NCBI RefSeq assembly: GCF_013466985.1 | Contig: NZ_CP059164.1 | Location: forward strand, 2,737,001-2,801,000 | Length of the DNA: 64,000 bases | Source: Nocardioides ungokensis | GTDB taxonomy: Bacteria; Actinomycetota; Actinomycetes; Propionibacteriales; Nocardioidaceae | Reading direction: 5' to 3' | Shown here: piece after piece, positions 37,752 through 46,431 of the stretch | Layout of the letters: every line of letters starts with the position of its first letter | How positions within the stretch are numbered: position 1 is the stretch's first letter | Made by a program: the position numbers and the translations under genes | The notes under the pieces: model-generated | What the model saw: the letters and a program-made list of their open reading frames with translations, nothing else | The model's database searches: none | What the model was told of the DNA's origin: nothing

Positions 37752-39128
37752 TCAGACGTGCTGACCCACCGGCCGCGGCTGCTCGACCGCGGGCGCGGGC
37801 TCGACGACCTCGTCGAGCATCGTGGTCTCGTCGAACGGCAGCTCGCCGGCCAGCACGCGGTCCAGCCGGGCCCGGTCGAGACCCCCGGTCCACTGCGCGA
37901 TGACCACCGTGGCCACCGAGTTGCCGGCGAAGTTGGTCAGCGCCCGTGCCTCGGACATGAAGCGGTCGATGCCGACGATCAGGCCCACCCCGTCCAGCAG
38001 CTCGGGACGGTGCGAGGCGAGGCCCCCGGCGAGGGTGGCCATGCCGGCACCGGTGACGCCGGCGGCGCCCTTGGAGGCGACCATCATGAACAGCAGCAGC
38101 GACACCTGCTCGCCGATGCTCAGCGGGTCGCCCAGCGCCGAGGCGATGAAGAGCGAGGCCATGGTCAGGTAGATCGCGGTGCCGTCGAGGTTGAACGAGT
38201 AGCCGGTCGGCACGACCACGCCCACGGTCGGCTTGTCGACGCCGGCGTGCTCCATCTTCGCGATCAGGCGCGGCAGCGCCGACTCGGAGGAGGAGGTCGA
38301 GAGGATCAGCAGGAACTCGCGGCCGAGGTACTTGAAGAGGCTGAACACGTTGACGCCGGTGACGACCTTCAGCACGGTGCCGAGCACGACGAAGACGAAC
38401 AGCGCGCAGGTGACGTAGAAGCCGATCATCAGCACGGCCAGGCTCTTCAGCGCGTCGACCCCGGTCTCGCCGACGACGGCCGCCATGGCGCCGAACGCAC
38501 CCACCGGCGCGGCCCACATCACCATCGAGAGCACCCGGAAGACCACGCGCTGCAGGCTTTCGATGCCGCGGAGCACCGGCTCGCCGGTGCGCCCCATCGC
38601 CTGCACCGCGAAGCCCACCAGCAGGGCCACGAGCAGGGTCTCGAGGACCTCACCCGAGGTGAGTGCGGAGAACAGCGAGGTGGGGATGATCCCGAGCAGG
38701 AAGTCCGTCGTCGTGCCGGCGCCCTCGGCCTGGGCGGCGCCCGCGCTGGCGACCTCGTCGGTCAGGTGGAGGCCGGAGCCGGGGTGCAGCACGTTGCCGA
38801 CCACCAGGCCGATCGCCAGCGCGACCGTCGACATCGCCAGGAAGTAGGCCAGGGCGAGGCCACCGACCTTGCCGACCCGGGCGGCGCTGCGCACCGACCC
38901 GACGCCGAGCACGATCGTGCAGAAGATCACCGGCTGGATCATCATCTTGATCAGCGCGACGAACGCCGTGCCCAGCGGCTTGAGCTGGACAGCGAGGTCC
39001 GGGGCGACCAGGCCGACCAGGATGCCGAGGCCCACCGCGACGAGCACGGCGGCGTACAGGTAGTGCGTGCGGTTGCGGGGCGGGGTGCCTCCGGCTGCTC
39101 TCCGGGGGGCGGGGGTGGTGACGCTCAT
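37752..39128 (-). CDS. dctA: DctA-like dicarboxylate/cation symporter (DAACS family)
   Basis: 458 residues. Eight helices and two re-entrant loops with the transporter signatures: LLILSTSSSESALPRL (serine-rich HP1), GYSFNLDGTAIYLTMA (TM7 with NxDGT), MMVASKGAAGVTGAGM (HP2) and VGIDRFMSEARALTNFAGN (TM8 with the R that favours dicarboxylates). It imports C4-dicarboxylates such as succinate, fumarate and malate with protons or sodium. Start ATG 39128. The divergent sensor kinase and response regulator are of the DcuS/CitA type that typically control such symporters, supporting the assignment over a glutamate transporter. Confidence 0.9.
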   Translation of the reverse strand: MSVTTPAPRRAAGGTPPRNRTHYLYAAVLVAVGLGILVGLVAPDLAVQLKPLGTAFVALIKMMIQPVIFCTIVLGVGSVRSAARVGKVGGLALAYFLAMSTVALAIGLVVGNVLHPGSGLHLTDEVASAGAAQAEGAGTTTDFLLGIIPTSLFSALTSGEVLETLLVALLVGFAVQAMGRTGEPVLRGIESLQRVVFRVLSMVMWAAPVGAFGAMAAVVGETGVDALKSLAVLMIGFYVTCALFVFVVLGTVLKVVTGVNVFSLFKYLGREFLLILSTSSSESALPRLIAKMEHAGVDKPTVGVVVPTGYSFNLDGTAIYLTMASLFIASALGDPLSIGEQVSLLLFMMVASKGAAGVTGAGMATLAGGLASHRPELLDGVGLIVGIDRFMSEARALTNFAGNSVATVVIAQWTGGLDRARLDRVLAGELPFDETTMLDEVVEPAPAVEQPRPVGQHV

Positions 39129-39198
39129 CGGTTCCTCCAGGCCTTGCCTACGTGTCGCCGGGCGGCACCCGGCTGGTCCCGCCATCGTGGTGGCCGCT

Positions 39199-39237
39199 GT
39201 GACGGGCGTCACCGTTGTGGTCGTTGAGTTCACGACC
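39199..39237. promoter_or_regulatory. palindromes in the dctA/sensor kinase intergenic region
   Basis: GTGACG-GG-CGTCAC (39199-39212) is a perfect inverted repeat; GGTCGT-N7-ACGACC (39219-39237) follows 6 bases later. They lie midway between the divergent starts at 39128 and 39273, where a dedicated response regulator would act. Binding by the regulator at 40887 is a guess. Confidence 0.45.
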
Positions 39238-39272
39238 GCGGTCACATCCACCGGGTGCGGCACAATGCGGCC

Positions 39273-40890
39273 ATGCGTGGGCGGACGAGCAGGCGGGAGC
39301 CCTCGGTCGCGCGGCAGATCCTGGTGCTGCAGGTCCTGGTCGTGGTGGCGCTCGTGGTCAGCGCGCTCGGCCTGGCGGCGTACGACGCCCGCCGCAACGC
39401 GCGCACCACGGCGACCGAGCGAGCCGTGGCGGTGGCGCACACCCTGGCGGACTCCCCCACGCTCGTCGCCGCGCTGGGGAAGGCGGATCCGAGCGCGACC
39501 ATCCAGCCGCTGGCCGAGCGGGTGCGGCACGACTCCGGGGTCGACTTCATCACCGTCATGAACCTCCACCTGATCCGCTACAGCCACCCGACCCGAGCGA
39601 GATCGGCAAGCACTTCGTGGGCGACGTCGGCGACGCGCCCCAGGGCGGCACGTTCACGCAGGAGTACGCCGGCACCCTGGGCCCGTCGATGCGCGCCGTC
39701 GTGCCGGTCCGCGACACCACCGGGAAGGTCGTCGCGCTGGTCTCGGTCGGGATCACCATCGAGCGGATCGACCGCGGCCTGCGCGGGGACGTCCTGCTCA
39801 TCGGCGTGGCCGCGCTCGCGGTGCTCGGCGTCGGCCTCACCGGCACCTGGCTGGTCGCGCGGCGGCTACGGAGGGCCACCCACGGCATGGGCGAGCAGGA
39901 GATCACACGGATGTACGAGTACTACTCCGCCGTCCTGCACGCGGTGCGCGAGGGTCTCCTGCTCATCGACGACCGTGGCCGCGTGCAGCTGGTCAACGAC
40001 GAGGCGCGGCGGCTGCTCGGGCTGCCCGAGGACGTCCTCGGCCGCCCGGTCGCGGACCTCGGGCTGCCGCCCGGGCTGGTCACCGCGGCCCTGGGCCGGA
40101 CCTCGGAGGCCGACGACATCTACGTCGCCGGCGAGCACGTCCTGGTCGTCAGCTCGGCGCCCGCCTCGTGGCAGGGCCGCGAGGTCGGCGCCGTCGTGAG
40201 CCTGCGGGACCACACCGAGCTGCGCTCGGTCACCGGCGAGCTCGACGTGGTCCGTGGCCTGACCGAGTCACTGCGGTCCCAGAACCACGAGGCGGCCAAC
40301 CGCCTGCACACCGTGGTCTCCCTCATCGAGATGGGCCGCCCCGACGAGGCGGTGGCCTTCGCGACCGAGGAGCTGCAGGTGGCCCAGCACCTCACCGACC
40401 GGATGGTCGCCCAGGTGGGCGACCCCGTGGTCGCAGCGCTCCTGCTCGGCAAGAGCGCGGAGGCGGCCGAGCGCGGCATCGAGCTCACGGTCAGCGGCGA
40501 CCTGCCCGACCTGGCCGAGACCGTGCCGTCGCGGGACCTGGTCACGGTCCTCGGCAACCTCGTCGACAACGCCCTCGACGCCGTGACCGCCCAGCCGGAC
40601 CGCCGGGTGACGGTGCACCTGGAGGGCGATGCGGGGTCCGTGCGGGTCGTCGTCGGCGACAGCGGCCCAGGCCTCCCCCCGGACCAGGCGCCCACGTGCT
40701 GGAGCGCGGGTGGACCGCCAAGGCCTCCGCGGACGACCTCGGCGGCCGCGGGGTCGGTCTCGCCCTGGTCGGCCAGGTCGCGCGCCGGCACGGTGGCGAG
40801 GTCGCCATCGGGGTCTCCCAGCAGGGCGGTGCGGAGTTCGCGGTCACGCTGCGCCCGGCCCGGGTCGCCGCCGGACGGGAGCCGTCGTGA
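39273..40890 (+). CDS. DcuS/CitA/DctS-type sensor histidine kinase (two frameshifts)
   Basis: About 540 residues. TM helix 1 (about 17-38), an extracellular PAS-like sensor with FITVMNLHLIRYSHP and, after a missing base near 39590, EIGKHFVGDV and RAVVPVRDTTGKVVALVSVG; TM helix 2; cytoplasmic PAS (LLIDDRGRVQLVNDEARRLL); a dimerisation helix with SQNHEAANRLHTVVSLIEMG, the phospho-acceptor His; and an HATPase (LVDNALDA, GDSGPGLPP, then GRGVGLALVGQVARRHGG after a second shift near 40690). It senses extracellular C4-dicarboxylate or citrate in characterised relatives. Stop overlaps the regulator GTG (GTGA). Confidence 0.9.
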
Positions 40891-41563
40891 GCGTGCGGGT
40901 GCTCGTCGTGGAGGACGAGGCGCTCGCGGCCGAGGCGCACGCGGCGTACACGGCTCGGATCGAGGGGTTCGAGGTGGCGGGGATCGCGCGCTCCGCGGCG
41001 GAGGCCGCCCGGTTCCTGTCCCAGGACCGCCACGTCGACCTCGTCCTCCTCGACATGCACCTGCCGGACGGCCACGGTCTCGGCCTGCTCCAGCGGCTGC
41101 GCGGAGCCGGACACCTGTTCGACGTCATCGCGGTGACCTCTGCGCGCGACGCCGACGTGGTGCGGCACGCCGTGGCCCGGGGGTGGTGCTCTACCTGCTC
41201 AAGCCGTTCACCTTCGCGACCTTCCGCGCCAAGCTCGAGCAGTACGCCTCCTACCGGGCCCGGCTGGCCGCCGCTCCGGACGAGGTGGTCCAGGACGAGG
41301 TCGACCAGCTCTTCGGCTCGCTGCGTCCGGCATCCGGATCGGCCCCACCCAAGGGGATGAGCCCGGAGACGCTGCGCGACGTGACCGCGGCGCTGCGGGA
41401 CGCGGCTGCCCCGATGTCGGCGACCGAGGTGGCCGAGGCGGTCGGGGCCTCCCGGGTCACCGCCCGGCGCTACCTCGAGCACCTCGCCGAGACCGGCCAG
41501 GCCGAGCGGCGTCCCAGGTACGGCGGCAGCGGTCGCCCGGAGATGGAGTACGCGTGGCGCTGA
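40887..41563 (+). CDS. CitB/DctR-type response regulator (one frameshift)
   Basis: About 225 residues. Receiver: VRVLVVEDEALAAEAH, DLVLLDMHLPDGHG (phospho-Asp), VTSARDADVVRHAVARG; a base is missing near 41180, after which LYLLKPFTFATFRAKLEQY continues. C-terminal DNA-binding part: MSATEVAEAVGASRVTARRYLEHL, a helix-turn-helix typical of the CitB/DcuR group. With the kinase it should activate dctA. It is convergent with the MarR-family gene, four bases away. Confidence 0.9.
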
Positions 41564-41567
41564 GCGG

Positions 41568-42008
41568 TCACCCGTCGTCACCGAGGGCGAGCTCCTCGAG
41601 CACCCGCCTGAAGGTCCGGTAGCGCTTCTCCCCCACCCGCTCGGCCCACTCCGCCTCGATGCGCAGGTTGCGCTCGGTCACCGCGGCCACGGTGCGATCG
41701 CCCAACGGCGTGCGCCGCACCACCCGCACCCTCCGGTCGGCGGGGTCCGGCTCCGTCACGAGGTGGCCGGTCCCGGTCAGCTGCGCGACGAACTGGCCGC
41801 AGCCCTGCTTGGTCATCCCGACCCACTGCCCCAGGTCGGTGACGCTGATCCCCTGCTCGGGGACGGCCGCGAGCACCCGGAAGTGGGACTGCCGCAGGCC
41901 GTCCCAGTCCTCCGCGGCGAAGGCGCCGTGGACCTGGCGGAACAGCAGGCCCATCAGCAAGGGAGCGTGCACCTCGTCGTCGCGGAAATCAGGCTTGACG
42001 GAGGTCAT
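41568..42008 (-). CDS. MarR-family transcriptional regulator
   Basis: 146 residues, winged helix: LRQSHFRVLAAVPEQGISVTDLGQWVGMTKQGCGQFVAQL contains the recognition helix, followed by DPADRRVRVVRRTPLG, the DxRxxxxxxT wing signature. It likely acts as a dimeric repressor released by a small ligand. Start ATG 42008 is 59 bp from the divergent phosphotransferase start; the gap holds a near-perfect palindrome, so the protein probably represses itself and the phosphotransferase. Confidence 0.9.
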   Translation of the reverse strand: MTSVKPDFRDDEVHAPLLMGLLFRQVHGAFAAEDWDGLRQSHFRVLAAVPEQGISVTDLGQWVGMTKQGCGQFVAQLTGTGHLVTEPDPADRRVRVVRRTPLGDRTVAAVTERNLRIEAEWAERVGEKRYRTFRRVLEELALGDDG

Positions 42009-42047
42009 AAAGCAACTTTACTGTCGAGGGAACAGTAAAGCCACTTT
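42009..42047. promoter_or_regulatory. MarR-type operator between divergent genes
   Basis: CTTTACTG-N9-CAGTAAAG (42016-42040) is a perfect inverted repeat, extended by outer AAAG/CTTT to 12 of 15 matching pairs. It is strikingly AT-rich for this genome and lies a few bases before the regulator start and 27 bases before the phosphotransferase start. One bound dimer could block both. Confidence 0.8.
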
Positions 42048-42066
42048 CCCACCGTGGAGAAGCGCC

Positions 42067-43215
42067 ATGGGTGACCGCGCCATCCTCGGACCGGCCGACG
42101 TCAGCGACGAGCAGCTGAGCGCCATGGTGGCCGACCTGCTCGACGAGCCGGAGGTCACGCTCCTCGACTCGAACGCGGAGGAGGTCGACTACGACCTGCC
42201 CGCGATCACGACGGCCGGCCGGTACTGGGTCCGCGGGCGCGCCGAGGTCGGCGACCGGATCGCGGCGTACTCCTTCTTCGTCAAGCACGTGCAGTGCTGG
42301 AGCCGCTCCCCGCTGTTCGCGAGCGTGCCTGTCGAGCACCGCGACTTCGCGGCCGCGACGGTGCCGTGGCGCACCGAGCCCCTGGTCTACCGGTCCGACC
42401 TCGCCGACCGGCTGCCCGAAGGGCTGTCGATGCCGCGTGCACTCGGCGTCTTCGACCTCGACGAGTCGTCCGCGAGCGTGTGGCTGGAGGAGGTCGAGGC
42501 CTCGCGTCCGGACTGGGATGACGAGCGGTTCGGACAGGCGGCGTACCTGCTCGGACGGCTGGCCGGCAACCCCCGGGTCCGCGAGCTCGCAGAGCTCGGC
42601 TGGTTCGCCGAGACCCTGCCCGTCTACCTGAACGGGCGGCTCGCGGTCCAGGTGCTGCCCGCCCTCCGCTCGCCCGAGACGTGGACCCATCCCCTCGTCT
42701 CGGGCGCCTACGACGACCAGCTGCGCGAGCGACTCCTGCGGGCTGCCGACCTGGCCGCCGACCACGTCGCGGAGCTCCGGGCGCTCCCCCACACGACGAG
42801 CCACGGGGACGCGAGCCCCAACAACCTGCTCGTGCGGTCCGGGCCGGCCGGCTTCGTGCTGATCGACTACGGCTTCTGGAACCTCCAGCCGGTCGGCTTC
42901 GACCTGTCCCAGCTGGTCGTGGGCGACGTCCAGATCGGCCGGCGTCCCGCGTCGGCGCTCTGGCGGACCGAGGAGTCCTGCCTGACTGCCTACGCGAGGG
43001 GCCTGCGCGACGAGGGAGTCGAGGTGGAGGAATCGCTGCTCCGACGGGCCCACGCGTTGCAGCTGATGATCTTCACCGGCCTGTCGTCACTGCCGCTGCA
43101 GCACCTGGCGTCCGAGCCGACCCCTGAGCTGCGCGCGGAGGCCGCGACCAGCGCGGAGATCGCGCGCTTCAGCCTCGACCTGCTCGACGCGACCCTGCCG
43201 ACGACCGGGAGCTGA
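42067..43215 (+). CDS. aminoglycoside phosphotransferase-fold kinase
   Basis: 382 residues. C-terminal kinase lobe: TTSHGDASPNNLLV (catalytic HGDxxxxN) and FVLIDYGFWNLQPVGFDLSQL (metal-binding D). The N-terminal lobe carries YSFFVKHVQCW as probable ATP-site Lys. Relatives phosphorylate antibiotics, choline, homoserine or nucleosides, and no specific subfamily is clear here. ATG 42067 follows GGAGAAGCGCC. Divergent arrangement with a MarR repressor suggests induction by its substrate or a related toxin, which is inference. Confidence 0.82.
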   Translation: MGDRAILGPADVSDEQLSAMVADLLDEPEVTLLDSNAEEVDYDLPAITTAGRYWVRGRAEVGDRIAAYSFFVKHVQCWSRSPLFASVPVEHRDFAAATVPWRTEPLVYRSDLADRLPEGLSMPRALGVFDLDESSASVWLEEVEASRPDWDDERFGQAAYLLGRLAGNPRVRELAELGWFAETLPVYLNGRLAVQVLPALRSPETWTHPLVSGAYDDQLRERLLRAADLAADHVAELRALPHTTSHGDASPNNLLVRSGPAGFVLIDYGFWNLQPVGFDLSQLVVGDVQIGRRPASALWRTEESCLTAYARGLRDEGVEVEESLLRRAHALQLMIFTGLSSLPLQHLASEPTPELRAEAATSAEIARFSLDLLDATLPTTGS

Positions 43216-43280
43216 CCCACCCGGCGGGGGGTGACCGGGCGGGTCAGCACGTCAGGCCGGGTCGAAGGCCGTTCCAGCCG

Positions 43281-44744
43281 CTACGCGAGGTCCAGACCGG
43301 GGTAGAGCGGGTGCTTGTCGAGCATCTCGGCCGAGGCGTCCTTGACCTTGTCGGCCACCCCGTCGGCCAGCACGTACGACGCCTTCGACGGGCCGCCCGC
43401 CTTGGTCGTGCCGGGCTGGGTGTTGGAGAGCACGTGCACGATCAGCTCCGCGACGCCGTCGAACTCGTCGTGGCCGAAGCCGCGCGTGGTCAGCGCCGGC
43501 GTGCCGAGCCGGATGCCGGAGGTGTACCACGCGCCGTTCGGGTCCTGCGGCACGGAGTTGCGGTTGGTGACCACGCCCGCGTCGAGGAGCGCCGACTCGG
43601 CCTGCCGGCCGGTGAGCCCGAACGACGACACGTCGAGCAGCACGATGTGGTTGTCGGTGCCGCCCGTGACGAGGTTGGCGCCCCGGGAGAGGAAGCCGGA
43701 CGCCAGCGACTGGGCGTTGTCGGCGATCTGCTGGGCGTAGGTCTGGAAGCCGGGCTGGCGCGCCTCGGCCAGCGCCACGGCCTTCGCTGCCATCACGTGG
43801 GAGAGCGGCCCACCAAGCACCATCGGGCAGCCGCGGTCGACGTCGGCGGCGTACTCCTCCTGGGCGAGGACGAGACCACCGCGCGGGCCGCGCAGGGACT
43901 TGTGGGTGGTGGTGGTCGTGATGTGGGCGAAGGGCACCGGGTTCTCGTCGCCGGTGAAGACCTTGCCCGCGACCAGGCCGGCGAAGTGGGCCATGTCGAC
44001 CATGAGGGTGGCGCCGACCTCGTCGGCGATCTCGCGCATCTTGGCGAAGTTCACCCGGCGCGGGTAGGCGGAGTAGCCGGCGACGAGGACGAGCGGCTTG
44101 AACTCCCGGGCCTTCGCCGCGACGGCGCCGTAGTCCAGCAGGCCGGTCTCGGGGTCGGTGCCGTACTGCTGCTGGTGGAACATCTTGCCGCTGATGTTGG
44201 GGCGGAAGCCGTGCGTGAGGTGGCCGCCCGCGTCGAGCGACATGCCGAGCAGCCGCTGGTTGCCGAACTCGTGGCGCAGCGACTCCCAATCGGCCTCGCT
44301 GAGCTCGTTGACGTTCTTGGCGCCGAGCTTCGCGAGCCCCGGCGTCTCGATCCGGTGGGCGAGGATCGACCAGTAAGCGACCAGGTTGGCGTCGATGCCG
44401 GAGTGCGGCTGCGCATAGGCGTACGGCGCGCCGAACAGCTCGCGGGCGTGCTCGGCCGCGAGCGCCTCGACGGTGTCGACGTTCTGGCAGCCGGCGTAGA
44501 AGCGGTGGCCGATGGTGCCCTCGGCGTACTTGTCGCTGAACCAGGTGCCCATGGTGAGCAGGACGGCCGGCGAGGCGTAGTTCTCGCTCGCGATCAGCTT
44601 GAGCGAGCCGCGCTGGTCGGCCAGCTCCTGCCGGGTCGCCTCCGCGATGCGGGGTTCGACCGAGGCGATGACCTGCAGGGCCTGTTGGTAGGCCGAGCTG
44701 GCGGTGGCTGCGAGATCGGACGGGCTGGACGGGGTCGCGGTCAT
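43281..44744 (-). CDS. glyA: serine hydroxymethyltransferase, long form
   Basis: 487 residues. [60 protein letters not shown] and the PLP-lysine motif [15 protein letters not shown] (K282) are diagnostic. Interconverts serine and glycine with tetrahydrofolate, supplying one-carbon units. It is about 65 residues longer than the E. coli enzyme because of an insertion around residues 125-205 ([11 protein letters not shown] to [11 protein letters not shown]), a form known in many actinobacteria. ATG 44744 chosen; upstream extension has no family match. No riboswitch seen in the 110-bp leader. Confidence 0.95.
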   Translation of the reverse strand: MTATPSSPSDLAATASSAYQQALQVIASVEPRIAEATRQELADQRGSLKLIASENYASPAVLLTMGTWFSDKYAEGTIGHRFYAGCQNVDTVEALAAEHARELFGAPYAYAQPHSGIDANLVAYWSILAHRIETPGLAKLGAKNVNELSEADWESLRHEFGNQRLLGMSLDAGGHLTHGFRPNISGKMFHQQQYGTDPETGLLDYGAVAAKAREFKPLVLVAGYSAYPRRVNFAKMREIADEVGATLMVDMAHFAGLVAGKVFTGDENPVPFAHITTTTTHKSLRGPRGGLVLAQEEYAADVDRGCPMVLGGPLSHVMAAKAVALAEARQPGFQTYAQQIADNAQSLASGFLSRGANLVTGGTDNHIVLLDVSSFGLTGRQAESALLDAGVVTNRNSVPQDPNGAWYTSGIRLGTPALTTRGFGHDEFDGVAELIVHVLSNTQPGTTKAGGPSKASYVLADGVADKVKDASAEMLDKHPLYPGLDLA

Positions 44745-44855
44745 GGGCCAACAGTAGTGAAACGCGGCTGCCGACCCCACCCCTGTCCGCCACCCGTTCG
44801 GCCTGGTCCGGGGCTACGATGCCGAGGCCCGTCCGCCCCACTCCCCGGAGGCTCG

Positions 44856-45641
44856 ATGACCGACCTCACGCCCGACGCCATCGCCTCCGCCCGGCTCGCC
44901 GAGGCGGGCCGGGTCTGGACCTCCGACCTGTCGGTCGCGGAGTTCGCACTGCTGGACGCGGCGGGCTACCGGCCGCTGGAGTTCGTGATGGGCAGCTCGG
45001 TCTTCCACATCGGCTGGCAGGCGCAGAGCCTGCGGCAGTCCGTGGAGCTGCAGGTGCTGACCCAGGCGATGTACACCGCCCGCATGAACGCGATGGGCAG
45101 GATGCTGGCCGAGGCCGACCAGGTCGGCGCCGACGGCGTCGTCGGCACCCGGTTGTCCTTCCGCCGGCACGGCGTCAGCGCCGACCACATCGAGTTCATC
45201 GCGGTCGGCACCGCCGTGGTGGCCAAGGACGAGCCCGGCCGGATGCGCCGGCCCGACGGTGCGCCGTTCACCAGCCACCTCAACGTGCAGGACTTCTACA
45301 CGCTGCTGCGCACCGGCCACGTGCCCGTGGAGTTCGTGATGGGCGTCTGCGTCTGGCACGTCGCTGCCCAGGGCCTGATGCAGACGCTGCGGCAGGTGGG
45401 GCAGAACGTCGAGATGCCGCAGTGGACGCAGGGCTACTACGACGCCCGCGAGATCGCGCTCTCGCGGATGCAGGCCGAGGCCGAGCGCGTCCAGGCCACC
45501 GGCATCACCGGCGTGGACTACGCGGCCAACGAGTGGATGTGGGGCGGCCACACCCTGGAGTTCTTCACCTCCGGGACCGCCGTCCGCAAGGTGGGCGAGT
45601 CGACGTTCACCGAGCCCGAGCTCGTCCTCCCGCTGGTCTGA
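44856..45641 (+). CDS. tandem YbjQ/UPF0145-like heavy-metal-binding-domain protein
   Basis: 261 residues containing two related halves. Half 1: PLEFVMGSSVFHIGW then ARMNAMGRMLAEADQVGADGVVG and IEFIAVGTAVV. Half 2: PVEFVMGVCVWHVA then AREIALSRMQAEAERVQATGITG and LEFFTSGTAV. Each half is the YbjQ fold, a pentameric putative metal-binding domain of unknown biology. Start ATG 44856 has CCCCGGAGG four bases upstream. Followed after 8 bp by a small gene in the same operon. Confidence 0.85.
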   Translation: MTDLTPDAIASARLAEAGRVWTSDLSVAEFALLDAAGYRPLEFVMGSSVFHIGWQAQSLRQSVELQVLTQAMYTARMNAMGRMLAEADQVGADGVVGTRLSFRRHGVSADHIEFIAVGTAVVAKDEPGRMRRPDGAPFTSHLNVQDFYTLLRTGHVPVEFVMGVCVWHVAAQGLMQTLRQVGQNVEMPQWTQGYYDAREIALSRMQAEAERVQATGITGVDYAANEWMWGGHTLEFFTSGTAVRKVGESTFTEPELVLPLV

Positions 45642-45649
45642 GCGCGACG

Positions 45650-46051
45650 ATGGAGGACGCCCTGCCGCCCGGCTACCTCGACCCCTTCGACGTCGCCGCG
45701 GTGGCCGACCTGATGACCCGGCTGCAGGCTGCCGCGGGCGCCGACGGCGTGGTGGACCTGCTGCGCCGACTGCCGGGCGCCTCGGTCGTCCCAGGCCGCG
45801 GAGCCGGCCTGTTCCGTGCGGCCACGCCCGACTCGCTCCGGCTCGGCAGCGAGTACGCCGTGTCGCTCACCGACCCGCCCGTCCTCGAGCACGTGGTGTC
45901 GGGCGTGGTGCTGCAGCGGGAGGTGCTGCTCGCCGGCCGTGTCGGCAGCGTGCTGCCTCGCGTGGTGGCCGACCTGACGCGCGAGCTCGGGGCCCGCAGC
46001 GAGGTGTCGGTCGTGCTGACCGCCGCGGCGGAGACGCTGTCGGCGGGGTGA
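45650..46051 (+). CDS. unrecognised 133-aa protein
   Basis: No family recognised. MEDALPPGYLDPFDVAAVAD opens a helical first half, followed by SEYAVSLTDPPVLEHVVSGV, VVADLTRELG and SEVSVVLTAAAETLS. It reads as a small alpha/beta protein with no signal peptide, membrane helix or cysteine. Third-position GC is high across its length and its start is eight bases after the YbjQ-like gene stop, so it is probably a real partner gene. Confidence 0.65.
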   Translation: MEDALPPGYLDPFDVAAVADLMTRLQAAAGADGVVDLLRRLPGASVVPGRGAGLFRAATPDSLRLGSEYAVSLTDPPVLEHVVSGVVLQREVLLAGRVGSVLPRVVADLTRELGARSEVSVVLTAAAETLSAG

Positions 46052-46119
46052 TCGGCGTTCCGCTCCGATGTGACGTGGACCGCAGGAACCGCCGGATCGG
46101 GCGTGAGCCCACGCTCGCC

Positions 46120-46156
46120 GTCTCACATTCTGGAGTCGCGTCTCACTTCATGAGAT
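46120..46156 (+). promoter_or_regulatory. direct repeats upstream of the sulfur assimilation operon
   Basis: GTCTCAC occurs at 46120 and 46140, exactly 20 bp apart (two helical turns); the second copy continues into TCTCACTTCATGAGA, a small inverted repeat. A related block GAGTCGCG(CG)TCTCAC recurs just before the sulfite reductase start (near 46395). Placement upstream of the leader peptide suggests an activator or repressor site. Confidence 0.4.
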
Positions 46157-46198
46157 TTCGCCTTGTGATCGAGGCGTCCGACCCTGAGACTCCTTGAC

Positions 46199-46288
46199 AT
46201 GATCAGCGCTGCAACGACCGCCTACCTCGTGGTTCGACGCCACGTGGACCTCGGGCGCACGCGCAGCATGATGTGTTGGCCCTCCTGA
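46199..46288 (+). CDS. sulfur-regulon leader peptide (29 aa) with Cys near its end
   Basis: ATG 46199 to TGA 46286-46288, encoding MISAATTAYLVV followed by RRHVDLGRTRSMMCWPS. The RRHVDLxR...S..C pattern matches the short putative leader peptides found upstream of cysteine/sulfite reductase operons in Streptomyces and relatives (known from memory of those annotations). A cysteine codon close to the stop fits translation-dependent attenuation: when Cys-tRNA is scarce the ribosome stalls and the leader RNA refolds. Possible downstream hairpins include CCCGAC/GTCGGG near 46363-46380. It lies 143 bp before the sulfite reductase start. The 46052-46431 gap otherwise contains no gene. Confidence 0.75.
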   Translation: MISAATTAYLVVRRHVDLGRTRSMMCWPS

Positions 46289-46431
46289 CCGCCGTCCGCC
46301 CTCCCACGAGCAGACGGCCCGCCGCCCGAGACCATCCAGTCCCGCGGGCGCCCGGTCCGGAAGGTCAACCCGACGACGAGGTCGGGCCCTGACGAGTCGC
46401 GCGTCTCACAACCGCCAAGGATCCACACCTC

